Source: Ruminococcus sp.
Lineage (GTDB): Bacteria; Bacillota; Clostridia; Oscillospirales; Ruminococcaceae
Reading direction: 5' to 3'
NCBI GenBank assembly: GCA_015066955.1
Contig: SVNJ01000002.1
Location: 1-36,937, forward strand
Length of the DNA stretch: 36,937 nucleotides
The translations under genes were made by a program, and so were the position numbers. Below the pieces are notes generated by a model, which worked only from the letters and a program-made list of their open reading frames with translations, ran no database searches and was not told where the DNA came from. Every line of letters begins with the position of its first letter. Within the stretch, counting starts at the first letter, position 1. Of this stretch, positions 10,263 through 19,656 are shown piece after piece.

Positions 10263-10290
10263 CGGAACAGCATTTGCTGTTCCGTTTTTT
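10263..10290 (+). terminator. Rho-independent terminator
   Basis: CGGAACAGCA TT TGCTGTTCCG followed by TTTTTT. Confidence 0.9.
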
Positions 10291-10291
10291 G

Positions 10292-11470
10292 TTATAAGTC
10301 AGCAATTCTTGCACATTCATACTTATTTCCTGTTATGTCATTGACGTATGCCGTGAACTCGAGGTTATTTTGCAACATGAGAAAAAGAAAATACATAGTA
10401 TCTCCTGCTGTGATTTTATACATTATCGCTGCACCCTTGTCACCGGTTATCGGCTCAACCGCTCCCTCAATAGTTCTGTTATTTCTCGTAACACTGCATG
10501 TACGGTCACTTCGTATTTTTATTATCATGTAGTCAGACGAATTCTCTGTAACCTGCCAGTTGCCGACACCAAGAGCATAAAGAGTCTCCTCATCAAACGA
10601 GACCTTAGAAATATCCTTGCCGTCAGCTGCTTCTATAACTGCCTTAATCGGTGAATTGTCCGCAATTTGCATCTGCGTATAGAAATTCTCTGGTTTCTTA
10701 GCTGAGGTCGTCGGATTATAACCTCCGATTACACCACCCCAGCTTGTAACAACGAAATACAAAATAATAAGTATACTCAATAAAATTACAAGAATAAAAT
10801 TGATTTTATCCGACTTTTTAAGAATATAGTAGTTGCGGCTTCTGCGTCCTGTTATATCGAAATATGCAAAAGCTGTATTATGGTCAAAATGTGTTTTTGA
10901 ACGTCCTCCGAAACCAAGTACAAGAGCCTGTGCGGCACTTGCGTTGAATTTTGTTTTACCAATCAGCTCATCCGCTTTTTTACGGAATTCCTCATCACTT
11001 ACAATCGAGTGTATATAATTTTCTCTGAAATAATTCTCCCATATATATGCACTGTTTCTGAATGTCGGGTCTTTCAGTATTATCTCCATTTTCAGAAGTG
11101 CAGCTTTTACCATATCCTCATGGGTTACAATCCTCAGAGGCTTTTCGTTTACACCTTCCACATACGAAAAATTGAATTCTTCCTGTTTCTCCTCCTGGAC
11201 GAAAGGCTTTTTCTCGGGAAGTCCTGTAAATTTTTCGTCATGTTTAGGGGCACAGGCATCTTCACTCTCACCTGTGTGTGCAACTACAGCGGGTGTAATA
11301 ACGGGAGCTTTTGCAAAAGCTGTTGCCGCTTTGTATGCATCGTGTATGCGTCTGAATTCTTCGGGGTGTTCTTCGGGGTTATTCTTTTTTGCAAGTGCGG
11401 CATAAGCCTTTTTTATTTCCTTTATATCCCTTGTAGGCTCAATGCCGAGAATATCCCAAATCACGACCAC
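10292..11470 (-). CDS. Membrane-anchored J-domain-like protein (HPD replaced by NPE)
   Basis: N-terminal WDILGIEPTRDIKEIKKAYAALAKKNNPEEHPEEFRRIHDAYKAA (J-like), one central TM helix INFILVILLSILIILYFVVTSW, and a C-terminal domain of about 130 aa. Overlaps the 3' end of the Hsp70 gene. Confidence 0.82.
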   Translation of the reverse strand: MVVIWDILGIEPTRDIKEIKKAYAALAKKNNPEEHPEEFRRIHDAYKAATAFAKAPVITPAVVAHTGESEDACAPKHDEKFTGLPEKKPFVQEEKQEEFNFSYVEGVNEKPLRIVTHEDMVKAALLKMEIILKDPTFRNSAYIWENYFRENYIHSIVSDEEFRKKADELIGKTKFNASAAQALVLGFGGRSKTHFDHNTAFAYFDITGRRSRNYYILKKSDKINFILVILLSILIILYFVVTSWGGVIGGYNPTTSAKKPENFYTQMQIADNSPIKAVIEAADGKDISKVSFDEETLYALGVGNWQVTENSSDYMIIKIRSDRTCSVTRNNRTIEGAVEPITGDKGAAIMYKITAGDTMYFLFLMLQNNLEFTAYVNDITGNKYECARIADL

Positions 11471-13152
11471 TCTCCTCCGCCTTCAATGCGGTCAAGAATT
11501 TTGCTCAGAGCCTCGTATGAGGTCCGTATTTCACGTCCGTTTCCGTAATTCAGTGCCGCCTTGAAATTCCGAAGATGATTTACTATTATCTCACGCTCAA
11601 TCGAAAGCGATTCCTCAAAAATTCTTTCGGCACGGGCAATCAGCAGACGATTTTCTTCATTCTCAGAAGGACTGATTTTAAGCTTTTCCATACGCTTTTT
11701 ACATTGTTCAAGCTCACCTTCGGAAAGAGTACTGCTCTGACTTAAAAACATTTTGCTCTCTGTTTTATTGTCAGCAACGGTGGTAACGTCAACCATGAGT
11801 ATACCGTTTATATCGTATGTGAGACGGACAGTGCATATCGGGTCGCCTCTGTTTACAGGCGGACTATCAACAATAATTTCTCCAAGCTTAAGATTCTTTA
11901 CAGGAAGCATGCTTTCTCCCTGATATATACGAACCGCCACCTGCTTCTGCTTATCGTGATTTGCGTAGAATGTCTGGATACGGCTTGCGGGAAGTGCTGT
12001 ATTTCTCTCGATGATAAAGCTCATCAAGTCCTCATTTGTACGTATTTCACGTATTGCCATACCAAGAGAAAACGGACAAATATCGGTTAGTATTACGTCT
12101 CTGAGCTTTTCGTTTCTTGTTTTGATTCCCGCAAAAATACCTGCACCTACTGCTATTGCGGTATCGGGATTTATATCGGTACACACTGTTTTTCCCGTAA
12201 TCTTTTCAATGAACGCTCTTACAGTAGGCATTCTGCATGAACCGCCTACAAGTATTATATCATCAATTTCATCGAGTGAACAACGGCTGTCGTGGAGAAC
12301 CTTCTTAACAGGTACTGAAATCTTCTCAAAAATTTCCGATGATATTTCTATAAGCTTGTTATTGTCAAGGGAAGCACTGTACTGCTGTCCGTTTATATTT
12401 GCAGCCATTATTGTCATAGGTGAATTTGAAAGTGCCTGCTTGCAGCTTTCTGCCGTTTTGTAGATAACCGCACGGCTGTCAGAACTCAGATTATCGTAGT
12501 CAAGTCCGTTTTCGCTGCAGAAATATCTTGCAACAGCCTCATTAAAATCCTTTCCGCCGAGATGATTATTGCCTGCTACAGCAAGAATTTCAATTACGCT
12601 GTCAAATGCATCAACAATCGATACATCAAGAGTGCCTCCGCCGAAATCAACTATCATGAATGTACCGTCGCAGAAATCATGACAGGCAAGGTATGCAAGT
12701 GCGGCAGCTGATGGCTCATTAACAAGACGCTCAACTCTTATTCCCGAAAGCTTTGCCGCCATTTTGGTTGCATTGCGGCAGTTATCGTCAAAGTACGCAG
12801 GTACGCTTATTACAGCTTCTTCTACAGTTTCTCCGAGAAACTTTTCGGCGTCATCCTTTATTTTTTTAAGCACAAGCGCCGAAAGTTCTTCGGGAGTGTA
12901 TGTTACATTGTTAAGGGTGCAGGCCTGACGAAGTCCCAAATTACGCTTGAATTCAGAAGCACTTCTGTCGGGATGTGAAATAAGTCTCTCTTTTGCGATT
13001 TTTCCTACAAGTACTTCTCCGTTATCGTCAATACTGACAGCTGACGGTGTAAAAACCTCACCTAACGAGTTCTTTATAAGCTCGGCTTTTCCGTCCCTCC
13101 AGCATACCGCAAGACTGTTTGTTGTTCCCAGATCGATTCCGATTACTGCCAT
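11461..13152 (-). CDS. hscC: Hsp70 family protein, HscC-like (short form)
   Basis: MAVIGIDLGTTNSLAVCWRDGKAELIKNSLGEVFTPSAVSID; VPAYFDDNCRNATKMAAKLSG; FMIVDFGGGTLDVSIVD; ILVGGSCRMP. Short C-terminal lid. ATG at 13152 with RBS AAGGGGTG is preferred over the GTG at 13161. Confidence 0.9.
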   Translation of the reverse strand: MAVIGIDLGTTNSLAVCWRDGKAELIKNSLGEVFTPSAVSIDDNGEVLVGKIAKERLISHPDRSASEFKRNLGLRQACTLNNVTYTPEELSALVLKKIKDDAEKFLGETVEEAVISVPAYFDDNCRNATKMAAKLSGIRVERLVNEPSAAALAYLACHDFCDGTFMIVDFGGGTLDVSIVDAFDSVIEILAVAGNNHLGGKDFNEAVARYFCSENGLDYDNLSSDSRAVIYKTAESCKQALSNSPMTIMAANINGQQYSASLDNNKLIEISSEIFEKISVPVKKVLHDSRCSLDEIDDIILVGGSCRMPTVRAFIEKITGKTVCTDINPDTAIAVGAGIFAGIKTRNEKLRDVILTDICPFSLGMAIREIRTNEDLMSFIIERNTALPASRIQTFYANHDKQKQVAVRIYQGESMLPVKNLKLGEIIVDSPPVNRGDPICTVRLTYDINGILMVDVTTVADNKTESKMFLSQSSTLSEGELEQCKKRMEKLKISPSENEENRLLIARAERIFEESLSIEREIIVNHLRNFKAALNYGNGREIRTSYEALSKILDRIEGGGEWS

Positions 13153-13185
13153 TATATTCACCCCTTAATAGTAATAATTATATAA

Positions 13186-13214
13186 ATTATATCATTATTC
13201 ATACTCTTTGTCAA
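13186..13214 (-). promoter_or_regulatory. Sigma-A-like promoter of the hscC/J-like operon
   Basis: Minus strand TTGACA (13209-13214), 17 nt spacer, TATAAT (13186-13191). No CIRCE-like repeat seen nearby. Confidence 0.8.
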
Positions 13215-13226
13215 GAAATGCAGAAA

Positions 13227-13251
13227 CGGCGTCAGAGCAAGTCCGACGCCG
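13227..13251 (-). terminator. Possible terminator hairpin after potD
   Basis: CGGCGTC AGAGCAAGTCC GACGCCG inverted repeat; the T-tract is better on the plus strand, while the minus strand has only GTTTCTG. Confidence 0.5.
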
Positions 13252-13256
13252 CTTTT

Positions 13257-14537
13257 TTAAAAGATATCCTTTTTCTTTTTTATGTATCTTCTTATCAATA
13301 TTATTATTGAAAGAAGCACACACGAAAGCATAAATACAGGCACTATCCACTTGTTCTTTGTTTCATCCTGTGCTGATTTTAACTCAGTCCATAAGTCCTG
13401 CATATTCTGATTCGCATCAGCAGAAAGATTCTTGTAGACTGTTGTGTTGTTGTCGAGGTATTCATCAGAAAGATACGAAATACCGTCATTCTTTACCTCA
13501 TCGTCAAGCATATCGAGTGCTGCATCATTTGGTGTGGAGTAGCCTATATAGCTTGTATTCGCATAGGCGATATCAGGCTCGCACATAAAGTTGATGTACA
13601 TCTCCGCAGCTTCCTTCTGCTTTGAGGATTTCGGAATACACATTGCATCAATGAACAGATTTGTACCGCTTTTCGGAATAACAAAGCCCAAGTCCTCATT
13701 ATCATCCATAAGTGTAATGGCATCACCTGCATAGTAGGGAGCGATTATAGCCTCGCCTGCTCCCATTTTATCAAAGATTTCGTCCATTACGTATGCCTGT
13801 ACAACCTTTTTCTGCTCCTTAAGCTCCTCAGCACAAGCTTTAAGCTCTTTCGGGTCCTCTGTATTGAGGGAGTAGCCAAGCTTAAGCTGGGCAATAGCAA
13901 AGGCGTCACGGGGATTGTCAAACATAAGGATACGGTCTGCATAATCCTCGTTCCAGAGTATATCCCAGTCAATATCCTCTTTAGCAATGTCTACTACCGT
14001 TGTATCGTAGATAATACCTACTGTACCCCACATATACGGTACAGAATACTCGTTCTGAGGGTCATACTCAGGGGCAACAAACGAATCGGATGTATAACTG
14101 AAATTCGGAATATTGGAGTAATCAAGCTTCTGAATCATGTCCTCGTCAATCATACGTGAAATCATGTAGTCTGACGGAATGATAATATCATAGCTTGCTC
14201 CGCCGCCCTTAAGCTTTGCGTAAAGCTCTTCGTTGGTGGCATAGTTTGTGTAATTCACCTTGATTCCCGTAAGCTCGGTAAACTCATCATTTACATTGAG
14301 TGTACCATCTTCAGAGCCGTCGGAGATATACTCACCCCAGTTATAAACATTGATTGAAATATCCTTGCCTTTGAAACGTGAGTAGTACGCCTCATCCTCA
14401 ACGGTAAGAGTCTGCACCTCCGCTTCTTCCTCTTCCTCAGAATCCTGTGTTTCTTCGGAGCATGAGACAAATGAACAGGTGAAAAGTGAAGCGGCAAAGC
14501 CTGCTGTAAGAATTCTCTTTAAAATGTCAAGTTTCAA
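13257..14537 (-). CDS. potD: Spermidine/putrescine ABC transporter substrate-binding protein with C-terminal TM segment
   Basis: Lipoprotein-like N-terminus, ISINVYNWGEYISDG, YDIIIPSDYMISRM, VPYMWGTVGIIYD; C-terminal WIVPVFMLSCVLLSIIILIRRYIKKKK. Confidence 0.93.
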   Translation of the reverse strand: MKLDILKRILTAGFAASLFTCSFVSCSEETQDSEEEEEAEVQTLTVEDEAYYSRFKGKDISINVYNWGEYISDGSEDGTLNVNDEFTELTGIKVNYTNYATNEELYAKLKGGGASYDIIIPSDYMISRMIDEDMIQKLDYSNIPNFSYTSDSFVAPEYDPQNEYSVPYMWGTVGIIYDTTVVDIAKEDIDWDILWNEDYADRILMFDNPRDAFAIAQLKLGYSLNTEDPKELKACAEELKEQKKVVQAYVMDEIFDKMGAGEAIIAPYYAGDAITLMDDNEDLGFVIPKSGTNLFIDAMCIPKSSKQKEAAEMYINFMCEPDIAYANTSYIGYSTPNDAALDMLDDEVKNDGISYLSDEYLDNNTTVYKNLSADANQNMQDLWTELKSAQDETKNKWIVPVFMLSCVLLSIIILIRRYIKKKKDIF

Positions 14538-15346
14538 GCCTTCTCCCCCTTTATCGGCATTCCTTTTTTAGCCTCGCTCCTGCGTTCAATTATATTCTTA
14601 ACAATAAGCACTACGACAACTACAAGGAATATTATTGTGGAAAGGGCATTGATTTCAGGACTTACCTTTCTTCTCGTCATAGAATAGATTGTAACGGGAA
14701 GTGTCTGTGTGCTTGAACCGCTTGTGAAATAGCTGATGATAAAGTCATCAAGTGAAAATGTGAATGACATGAGAAATCCTGATACAACACCGGGCATAAT
14801 CTCGGGAAGAACTACCTTGAAAAATGCCTTTACGGGACTGCATCCCAGATCCTGTGCCGCCTCATAGAGAAACGGATCCATCTGTCTGAATTTCGGCATT
14901 ACATTAAGTATTACATACGGTACGTCAAAAGTGATATGTGCAATGAGAAGTGTGGCAAAGCCGAACTCAACATTCATTCTTGCCGCAAAGAATACGAAAA
15001 GAAGCATGAGAGAAACGCCTGTTACAATCTCGGGATTGATAATCGGGAAATTCGTTACATTAAGTACCACCGCTCTCGGAAGCTTTTTCATGCTGTTGAT
15101 TCCGATTGCTGCGGCTGTACCGAGAATTGTTGCCGCAATTGATGCAAGTACAGCTATAATAATCGTGTTCATAAGCGACGACATGATTATATCATTTCTG
15201 AATAACTTTTCATACCATTCAAATGTAAAGCCTGACATGACAGTGCGGCTTTTTGTTGTGTTGAATGAAAATACTATAAGTACAAAAATCGGTATGTAAA
15301 GGAACATCAGTACAATGGCAAGATATATTTTCGATAATACTTTCAT
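14534..15346 (-). CDS. potC: Spermidine/putrescine ABC transporter permease
   Basis: EAAQDLGCSPVKAFFKVVLPEIMPGVVSGFLMSFTFSLDDFIISYF EAA motif; overlaps the potD start by 4 nt. Confidence 0.94.
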   Translation of the reverse strand: MKVLSKIYLAIVLMFLYIPIFVLIVFSFNTTKSRTVMSGFTFEWYEKLFRNDIIMSSLMNTIIIAVLASIAATILGTAAAIGINSMKKLPRAVVLNVTNFPIINPEIVTGVSLMLLFVFFAARMNVEFGFATLLIAHITFDVPYVILNVMPKFRQMDPFLYEAAQDLGCSPVKAFFKVVLPEIMPGVVSGFLMSFTFSLDDFIISYFTSGSSTQTLPVTIYSMTRRKVSPEINALSTIIFLVVVVVLIVKNIIERRSEAKKGMPIKGEKA

Positions 15347-15356
15347 AATCCGCCTC

Positions 15357-16166
15357 CTACATCAATACTACGTCATCATCGGTGTTGAACTGATTCATGA
15401 TTGTCATGAGAAGCAGTACAATTACCATGAGAACAAGTGAAATAGCAGCACCGAGATTCATATTGTATGAGTTGCCGAGAAACTGCATTTCAATAAGGTC
15501 ACCTATAAGAAGGTTTCCGCCGCCGCCAAGCATTCTTGAAATTATGAATGTACTGATAGCAGGAACAAATACCATTGTTATACCCGACATTACACCCGGC
15601 AGACTGAGCGGTAATACTACCTTGAAAAGTGTTTTTCTCGCATTGCAGCCCAAATCGGAAGCCGCTTCAAGTACATTCTTGTCAATCTTGACCATTACAG
15701 AATATATCGGAAGTATCATAAACGGAAGATAGTTGTATACCATGCCAAGTACAACAGCACCCTCAGTATTGAGCATCTTGAATGGTCCGAGATTAAGAAA
15801 GCCGAGAAGTGAATTAATCAGACCATTATTTCCGAGAAGTGTCATCCATGCATAGGTTCTCAGAAGAAAATTCATCCACATAGGAAGCATTACTATCATA
15901 AGCATGGTGCTTTGTGATTTCTTATTTATTCCCGTAAGAATGTACGAAAGCGGATATGCTATCAGCAGGCATATTACCGTTGCAATCAGTGCAAGCCATA
16001 TTGAACGTACAAATATCGGTGAATACTGTGCAACATCAGATACGTAATCAAGTGTGAAATTGCCGTTTCCGTCGGTAAAGGCAAAATATGCAACCAATAT
16101 AAGCGGCACAAGGATAAATACTACCATCCATACAAGATAGGGTGAAGCAATCAGTTTAGTTTTCAT
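15357..16166 (-). CDS. potB: Spermidine/putrescine ABC transporter permease
   Basis: [44 protein letters not shown] at 16166 ([13 protein letters not shown]) preceded by AGGAGG inside potA. The ORF track start at 16229 is too long. Confidence 0.93.
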   Translation of the reverse strand: MKTKLIASPYLVWMVVFILVPLILVAYFAFTDGNGNFTLDYVSDVAQYSPIFVRSIWLALIATVICLLIAYPLSYILTGINKKSQSTMLMIVMLPMWMNFLLRTYAWMTLLGNNGLINSLLGFLNLGPFKMLNTEGAVVLGMVYNYLPFMILPIYSVMVKIDKNVLEAASDLGCNARKTLFKVVLPLSLPGVMSGITMVFVPAISTFIISRMLGGGGNLLIGDLIEMQFLGNSYNMNLGAAISLVLMVIVLLLMTIMNQFNTDDDVVLM

Positions 16167-17235
16167 TTTCAGCCGATGCCTCCTGTACCTTTGCAGGCTT
16201 ATCCATTTTATGCATGATGTGAATATCATCAGGCAGGAATGAAAGTCCGACAGAAGACCCCTTTTCAGCAGCCTGTGTGGACTGAACTATCCATTTGTAG
16301 TCATAAGCCTCAATAATCATTTCATAATGAACACCCTTGAATATTACTGACTCAACAATACCGCTGAGCTGTGCTTCTTCGGGAGCTACAAGTCTGATAT
16401 CCTCAGGACGGATTACCACATCAACAGGTGTATTTTCTCCGAAGCCCTTATCTACACACTCAAACTGACGTCCGCTGATTTCAACAAGCTTATCCTTAAC
16501 CATAAGACCGTTGAGAATGTTGCTTTCTCCGATAAAATCAGCTACAAAAGCATTTACGGGTTCATTGTATATATCTACGGGTGAGCCTATCTGCTGAATT
16601 ATTCCGCCATTCATTACTACAACGGTATCACTCATGGTAAGAGCTTCTTCCTGGTCATGAGTAACGTATATAAAGGTGATTTCAAGCTGCTCCTGAATAC
16701 GCTTGAGCTCTATCTGCATTTCCTTACGAAGCTTTAAGTCAAGTGCACCGAGAGGCTCATCAAGAAGAAGTACCTTAGGATGATTTACAAGTGCTCTTGC
16801 AATTGCTACTCGCTGCTGCTGTCCGCCTGAAAGTCTTGCTACGCTTCTTTTTTCGTATCCCATAAGGTTTACAAGCTTTAACATTTCGCCTACTCTTTTG
16901 GTAATTTCCTTTTCTGGAAGCTTCTGCACTCGAAGTCCGAATGCTATATTTTCATAAACGTTAAGATGCGGGAAAAGTGCATAACGCTGGAAAACTGTAT
17001 TTACATTTCTCTTATGCGGCGGAAGTCCGTTAATCTTCTTTCCGTCAAAGGTTACAGTACCGCTGTCAGGATTTATAAATCCGCCGATTATTCGGAGCGT
17101 TGTGGTTTTTCCGCAGCCCGAAGGTCCGAGAAGCGTTACAAACTGCTTGTCTCCGATATCAAGATTGATTCTGTCAAGGATTCGCTCACCGTCAAATTCT
17201 ACGATGATATCCTTTAAGGTTACTATATTACTCAT
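16156..17235 (-). CDS. potA: Spermidine/putrescine ABC transporter ATP-binding protein
   Basis: Walker [17 protein letters not shown], signature [15 protein letters not shown], Walker [23 protein letters not shown] start at 17235 with GAGAGGA RBS. Confidence 0.96.
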   Translation of the reverse strand: MSNIVTLKDIIVEFDGERILDRINLDIGDKQFVTLLGPSGCGKTTTLRIIGGFINPDSGTVTFDGKKINGLPPHKRNVNTVFQRYALFPHLNVYENIAFGLRVQKLPEKEITKRVGEMLKLVNLMGYEKRSVARLSGGQQQRVAIARALVNHPKVLLLDEPLGALDLKLRKEMQIELKRIQEQLEITFIYVTHDQEEALTMSDTVVVMNGGIIQQIGSPVDIYNEPVNAFVADFIGESNILNGLMVKDKLVEISGRQFECVDKGFGENTPVDVVIRPEDIRLVAPEEAQLSGIVESVIFKGVHYEMIIEAYDYKWIVQSTQAAEKGSSVGLSFLPDDIHIMHKMDKPAKVQEASAENEN

Positions 17236-17287
17236 AATAATTTGCGTCCTCTCTGTAAACAGGATGGTGTGTTTACACACACGTTAT

Positions 17288-17316
17288 ATTTTAATGTATA
17301 ATTATTCAAAAGTCAA
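17288..17316 (-). promoter_or_regulatory. Sigma-A-like promoter of pot operon
   Basis: Minus strand TTGACT (17311-17316), 17 nt spacer, TAAAAT (17288-17293). Confidence 0.75.
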
Positions 17317-17354
17317 CAGATATCGTGAAATTATTCTGTAATATGTAAATATTT

Positions 17355-17392
17355 AAGAGAAAAAACAAAAAGCGTCCCGTAAAAGAGACGCT
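17355..17392 (-). terminator. Rho-independent terminator of tyrA
   Basis: Minus strand AGCGTCTC TTTTAC GGGACGCT followed by TTTTTGTTTTTT. Confidence 0.9.
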
Positions 17393-17400
17393 GATAGTAT

Positions 17401-18255
17401 TCAGTTCGGCTGACCGAGTCGCTTTCTTAAATTGTCCTCTTTAAGGAGACGTCCCTCTCTTATAAGTACACGAAGCTTTCCTTCATCATTGTTGTGGAGT
17501 GCATCGCTGTATCTCTGAAGATTTCCGATAAGAGTGTCAAGCTCATAGATAAGATTTTCACGATTCTGAATAAAGAGGTCTGTCCACATTTTTTCATTCA
17601 TTGTCGCAATACGAGTCATATCCTGAAAGCTTCCTCCGCTGAATCCGCACTCGTATTCAAGCTCGGGACTTTTTACATAGGCACTTGATACTACATGCGC
17701 AAGCTGTGATGTATAAGCAATTACCTTGTCATGGTTATCGGGATGAGTTACAACAAGCTTGCCTGCACCGATTTCAAGTGCAAGATTTTTCAGAAGCTCT
17801 GTATTTTCGGGAGTGCTGTCTTCAAAGGGCGCTATAATGAAGTTTGCTCTTACAAAAAGGTCACTTGTGCTGTTTGCATAGCCTCCGACCTCTCTTCCTG
17901 CCATAGGGTGCATTCCGATATATTCCATGCCATTCTCAGCGGCAATATCTCTCAGTCTTCTTGAAAAATCGCCCTTGATTCCGCATGCATCAGTCACAAG
18001 GCTTACCTTGCCCTTCATCTTTTCTGCATTGCTGCGGAAAAATTCTTCAGAAGCTTCAGGGTAAAGACAGAGTATCACAATGTCGGTATCGTTGTAATCT
18101 CCGCTGAATGCATTATCAATACTTTTATCCGAAAGTGCGGCATTTACTACATCTGTATTTATATCGCACCCTGTCACGGTATGCTTTGTGTACTTCTTCA
18201 AAGCCTTGCAGATTGAGCCGCCGATAAGTCCGAGTCCTATTACGAGTATATTCAT
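17401..18255 (-). CDS. tyrA: Prephenate dehydrogenase
   Basis: MNILVIGLGLIGGSICKALKKYTKHTVTGCD; GMHPMAGREVGGYANSTSDLF; FSGGSFQDMTRIA. Confidence 0.95.
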   Translation of the reverse strand: MNILVIGLGLIGGSICKALKKYTKHTVTGCDINTDVVNAALSDKSIDNAFSGDYNDTDIVILCLYPEASEEFFRSNAEKMKGKVSLVTDACGIKGDFSRRLRDIAAENGMEYIGMHPMAGREVGGYANSTSDLFVRANFIIAPFEDSTPENTELLKNLALEIGAGKLVVTHPDNHDKVIAYTSQLAHVVSSAYVKSPELEYECGFSGGSFQDMTRIATMNEKMWTDLFIQNRENLIYELDTLIGNLQRYSDALHNNDEGKLRVLIREGRLLKEDNLRKRLGQPN

Positions 18256-18297
18256 AATTTATCCTTCCTGTTTTTTGTTTTATTCTTACGCTTTTAT

Positions 18298-18326
18298 AGT
18301 ATACCACTTTAAATGATAAAAGTCAA
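18298..18326 (-). promoter_or_regulatory. Sigma-A-like promoter of tyrA
   Basis: Minus strand TTGACT (18321-18326), 17 nt spacer, TATACT (18298-18303). Confidence 0.72.
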
Positions 18327-18369
18327 TAGTTTTTTATTGTTTTTTGTTTTATATATGTCCGGACGCTTA

Positions 18370-18397
18370 TTGACATTTTCGTTAATGATGATATAAT
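18370..18397 (+). promoter_or_regulatory. Sigma-A-like promoter of serine hydrolase gene
   Basis: TTGACA (18370-18375), 16 nt spacer, TATAAT (18392-18397). Confidence 0.78.
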
Positions 18398-18429
18398 AAT
18401 TAAAGTTTATAAAGTACGAGGTGATGCAG

Positions 18430-19590
18430 ATGCATGAAGCAATCGATAAAATCATAAATACTTCCATAGAATACGGATGTACAATCGGTGCAAATTGTAT
18501 GATACTCAAAGACGGAAAGGAAATATTTTCGGATTCTTACGGATTTGCCGACAAAGAAAATGGTATTCCGATGAAAAAAGATCACATATTCAGGCTTTTT
18601 TCCCTCTCAAAGCCTGTTACTGCCGCTGCTGCGATGATTCTCATTGACAGAGGTCTGCTTTCTGCCGACGACGCGGTTTCAGAATATCTTCCCGAATACG
18701 CTCAGCTTAATTATGTCGAAAATGATAAAATTCTTCCCTGTCCCGTTGAAATGAAAATTTCACATCTGCTCAATATGACTTCGGGACTTCCTTATGCCGA
18801 TAACTGGGGAATATCAGTAAGAGGTGCCGCAAGACTTTTTGACGATATCATATCGGGACAGAATTCGGGAAATGAGTTGACAACTGTTGAAATTGCCCGC
18901 AAGGCTGCTGATATTCCGCTGATGTTCAAACCCGGTGATAATTGGTATTATGGTATTTCTGCCGATATTATGGGGGCTGTTATTGAAATCATATCAGGTA
19001 TGAAGTACAGTGAATTCCTTAAAAAAAATATTTTCGAGCCTCTCGGTATGTACGATACAGGTTTTTATGTACCCGAAGAAAAGCGTGAACGTCTTTCTGC
19101 ACTATATGAGTGGAAAAATGATGCTATCACAAGAACTTATCAGAATTATCTCGGTCTGACCGACTACACAAAAGCTCCCGGATTTGAATCTGGCGGTGCC
19201 GGTCTTGTTTCTACCATTGAGGACTACTCAAAGTTTGCATGCATGCTTGCAGGCAGAGGCGAATTCAACGGTGTACGTCTTTTCAGCGAGGAAACTTTCA
19301 GTTATATGAACACACCTCAGCTCAGTGATAAACAGCTTACGGGAATGTGGGACAGACTTTCGGGTTATAATTACGGAAACTTCATGCGCATTCTCGTAAA
19401 TCCCGAATTATCACAGCTTAAAACAGTCAAGGGTGAATTCGGCTGGGACGGCTGGACAGGTACTTTTGTGGCTGCTGACCCCGAAAACAATATCGTATGC
19501 CTTTATTTCACGGAGATCTGCGGAGCAGGTACAACTCCTGAAGCCGCTGCTATCTGTGAGACTGTTTATAACAAGCTTGTCAGAAATTGA
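18430..19590 (+). CDS. Serine hydrolase, class C beta-lactamase-related
   Basis: FRLFSLSKPVTAAAAMILIDRG (SxxK), ISHLLNMTSGLPY, GAGLVSTIEDYSKFA. ATG at 18430 follows GAGGTGAT; the ORF track starts at GTG 18421. Confidence 0.92.
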   Translation: MHEAIDKIINTSIEYGCTIGANCMILKDGKEIFSDSYGFADKENGIPMKKDHIFRLFSLSKPVTAAAAMILIDRGLLSADDAVSEYLPEYAQLNYVENDKILPCPVEMKISHLLNMTSGLPYADNWGISVRGAARLFDDIISGQNSGNELTTVEIARKAADIPLMFKPGDNWYYGISADIMGAVIEIISGMKYSEFLKKNIFEPLGMYDTGFYVPEEKRERLSALYEWKNDAITRTYQNYLGLTDYTKAPGFESGGAGLVSTIEDYSKFACMLAGRGEFNGVRLFSEETFSYMNTPQLSDKQLTGMWDRLSGYNYGNFMRILVNPELSQLKTVKGEFGWDGWTGTFVAADPENNIVCLYFTEICGAGTTPEAAAICETVYNKLVRN

Positions 19591-19656
19591 CCTTTAACAC
19601 GGCTTTGGCATAGTATATAATGAGAGTCTGTGCAGACTCCCGAAAGGAGTATTTCT

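Noticed and set aside
11009-11548. 179 aa plus-strand ORF rich in Cys/Phe opposite the J-like gene
   Set aside because: Composition is what reverse-complemented coding sequence gives; no RBS; spans the J-like gene and the hscC 3' end.
12011-12463. 150 aa plus-strand ORF inside hscC
   Set aside because: Fully antisense to a conserved Hsp70 reading frame.
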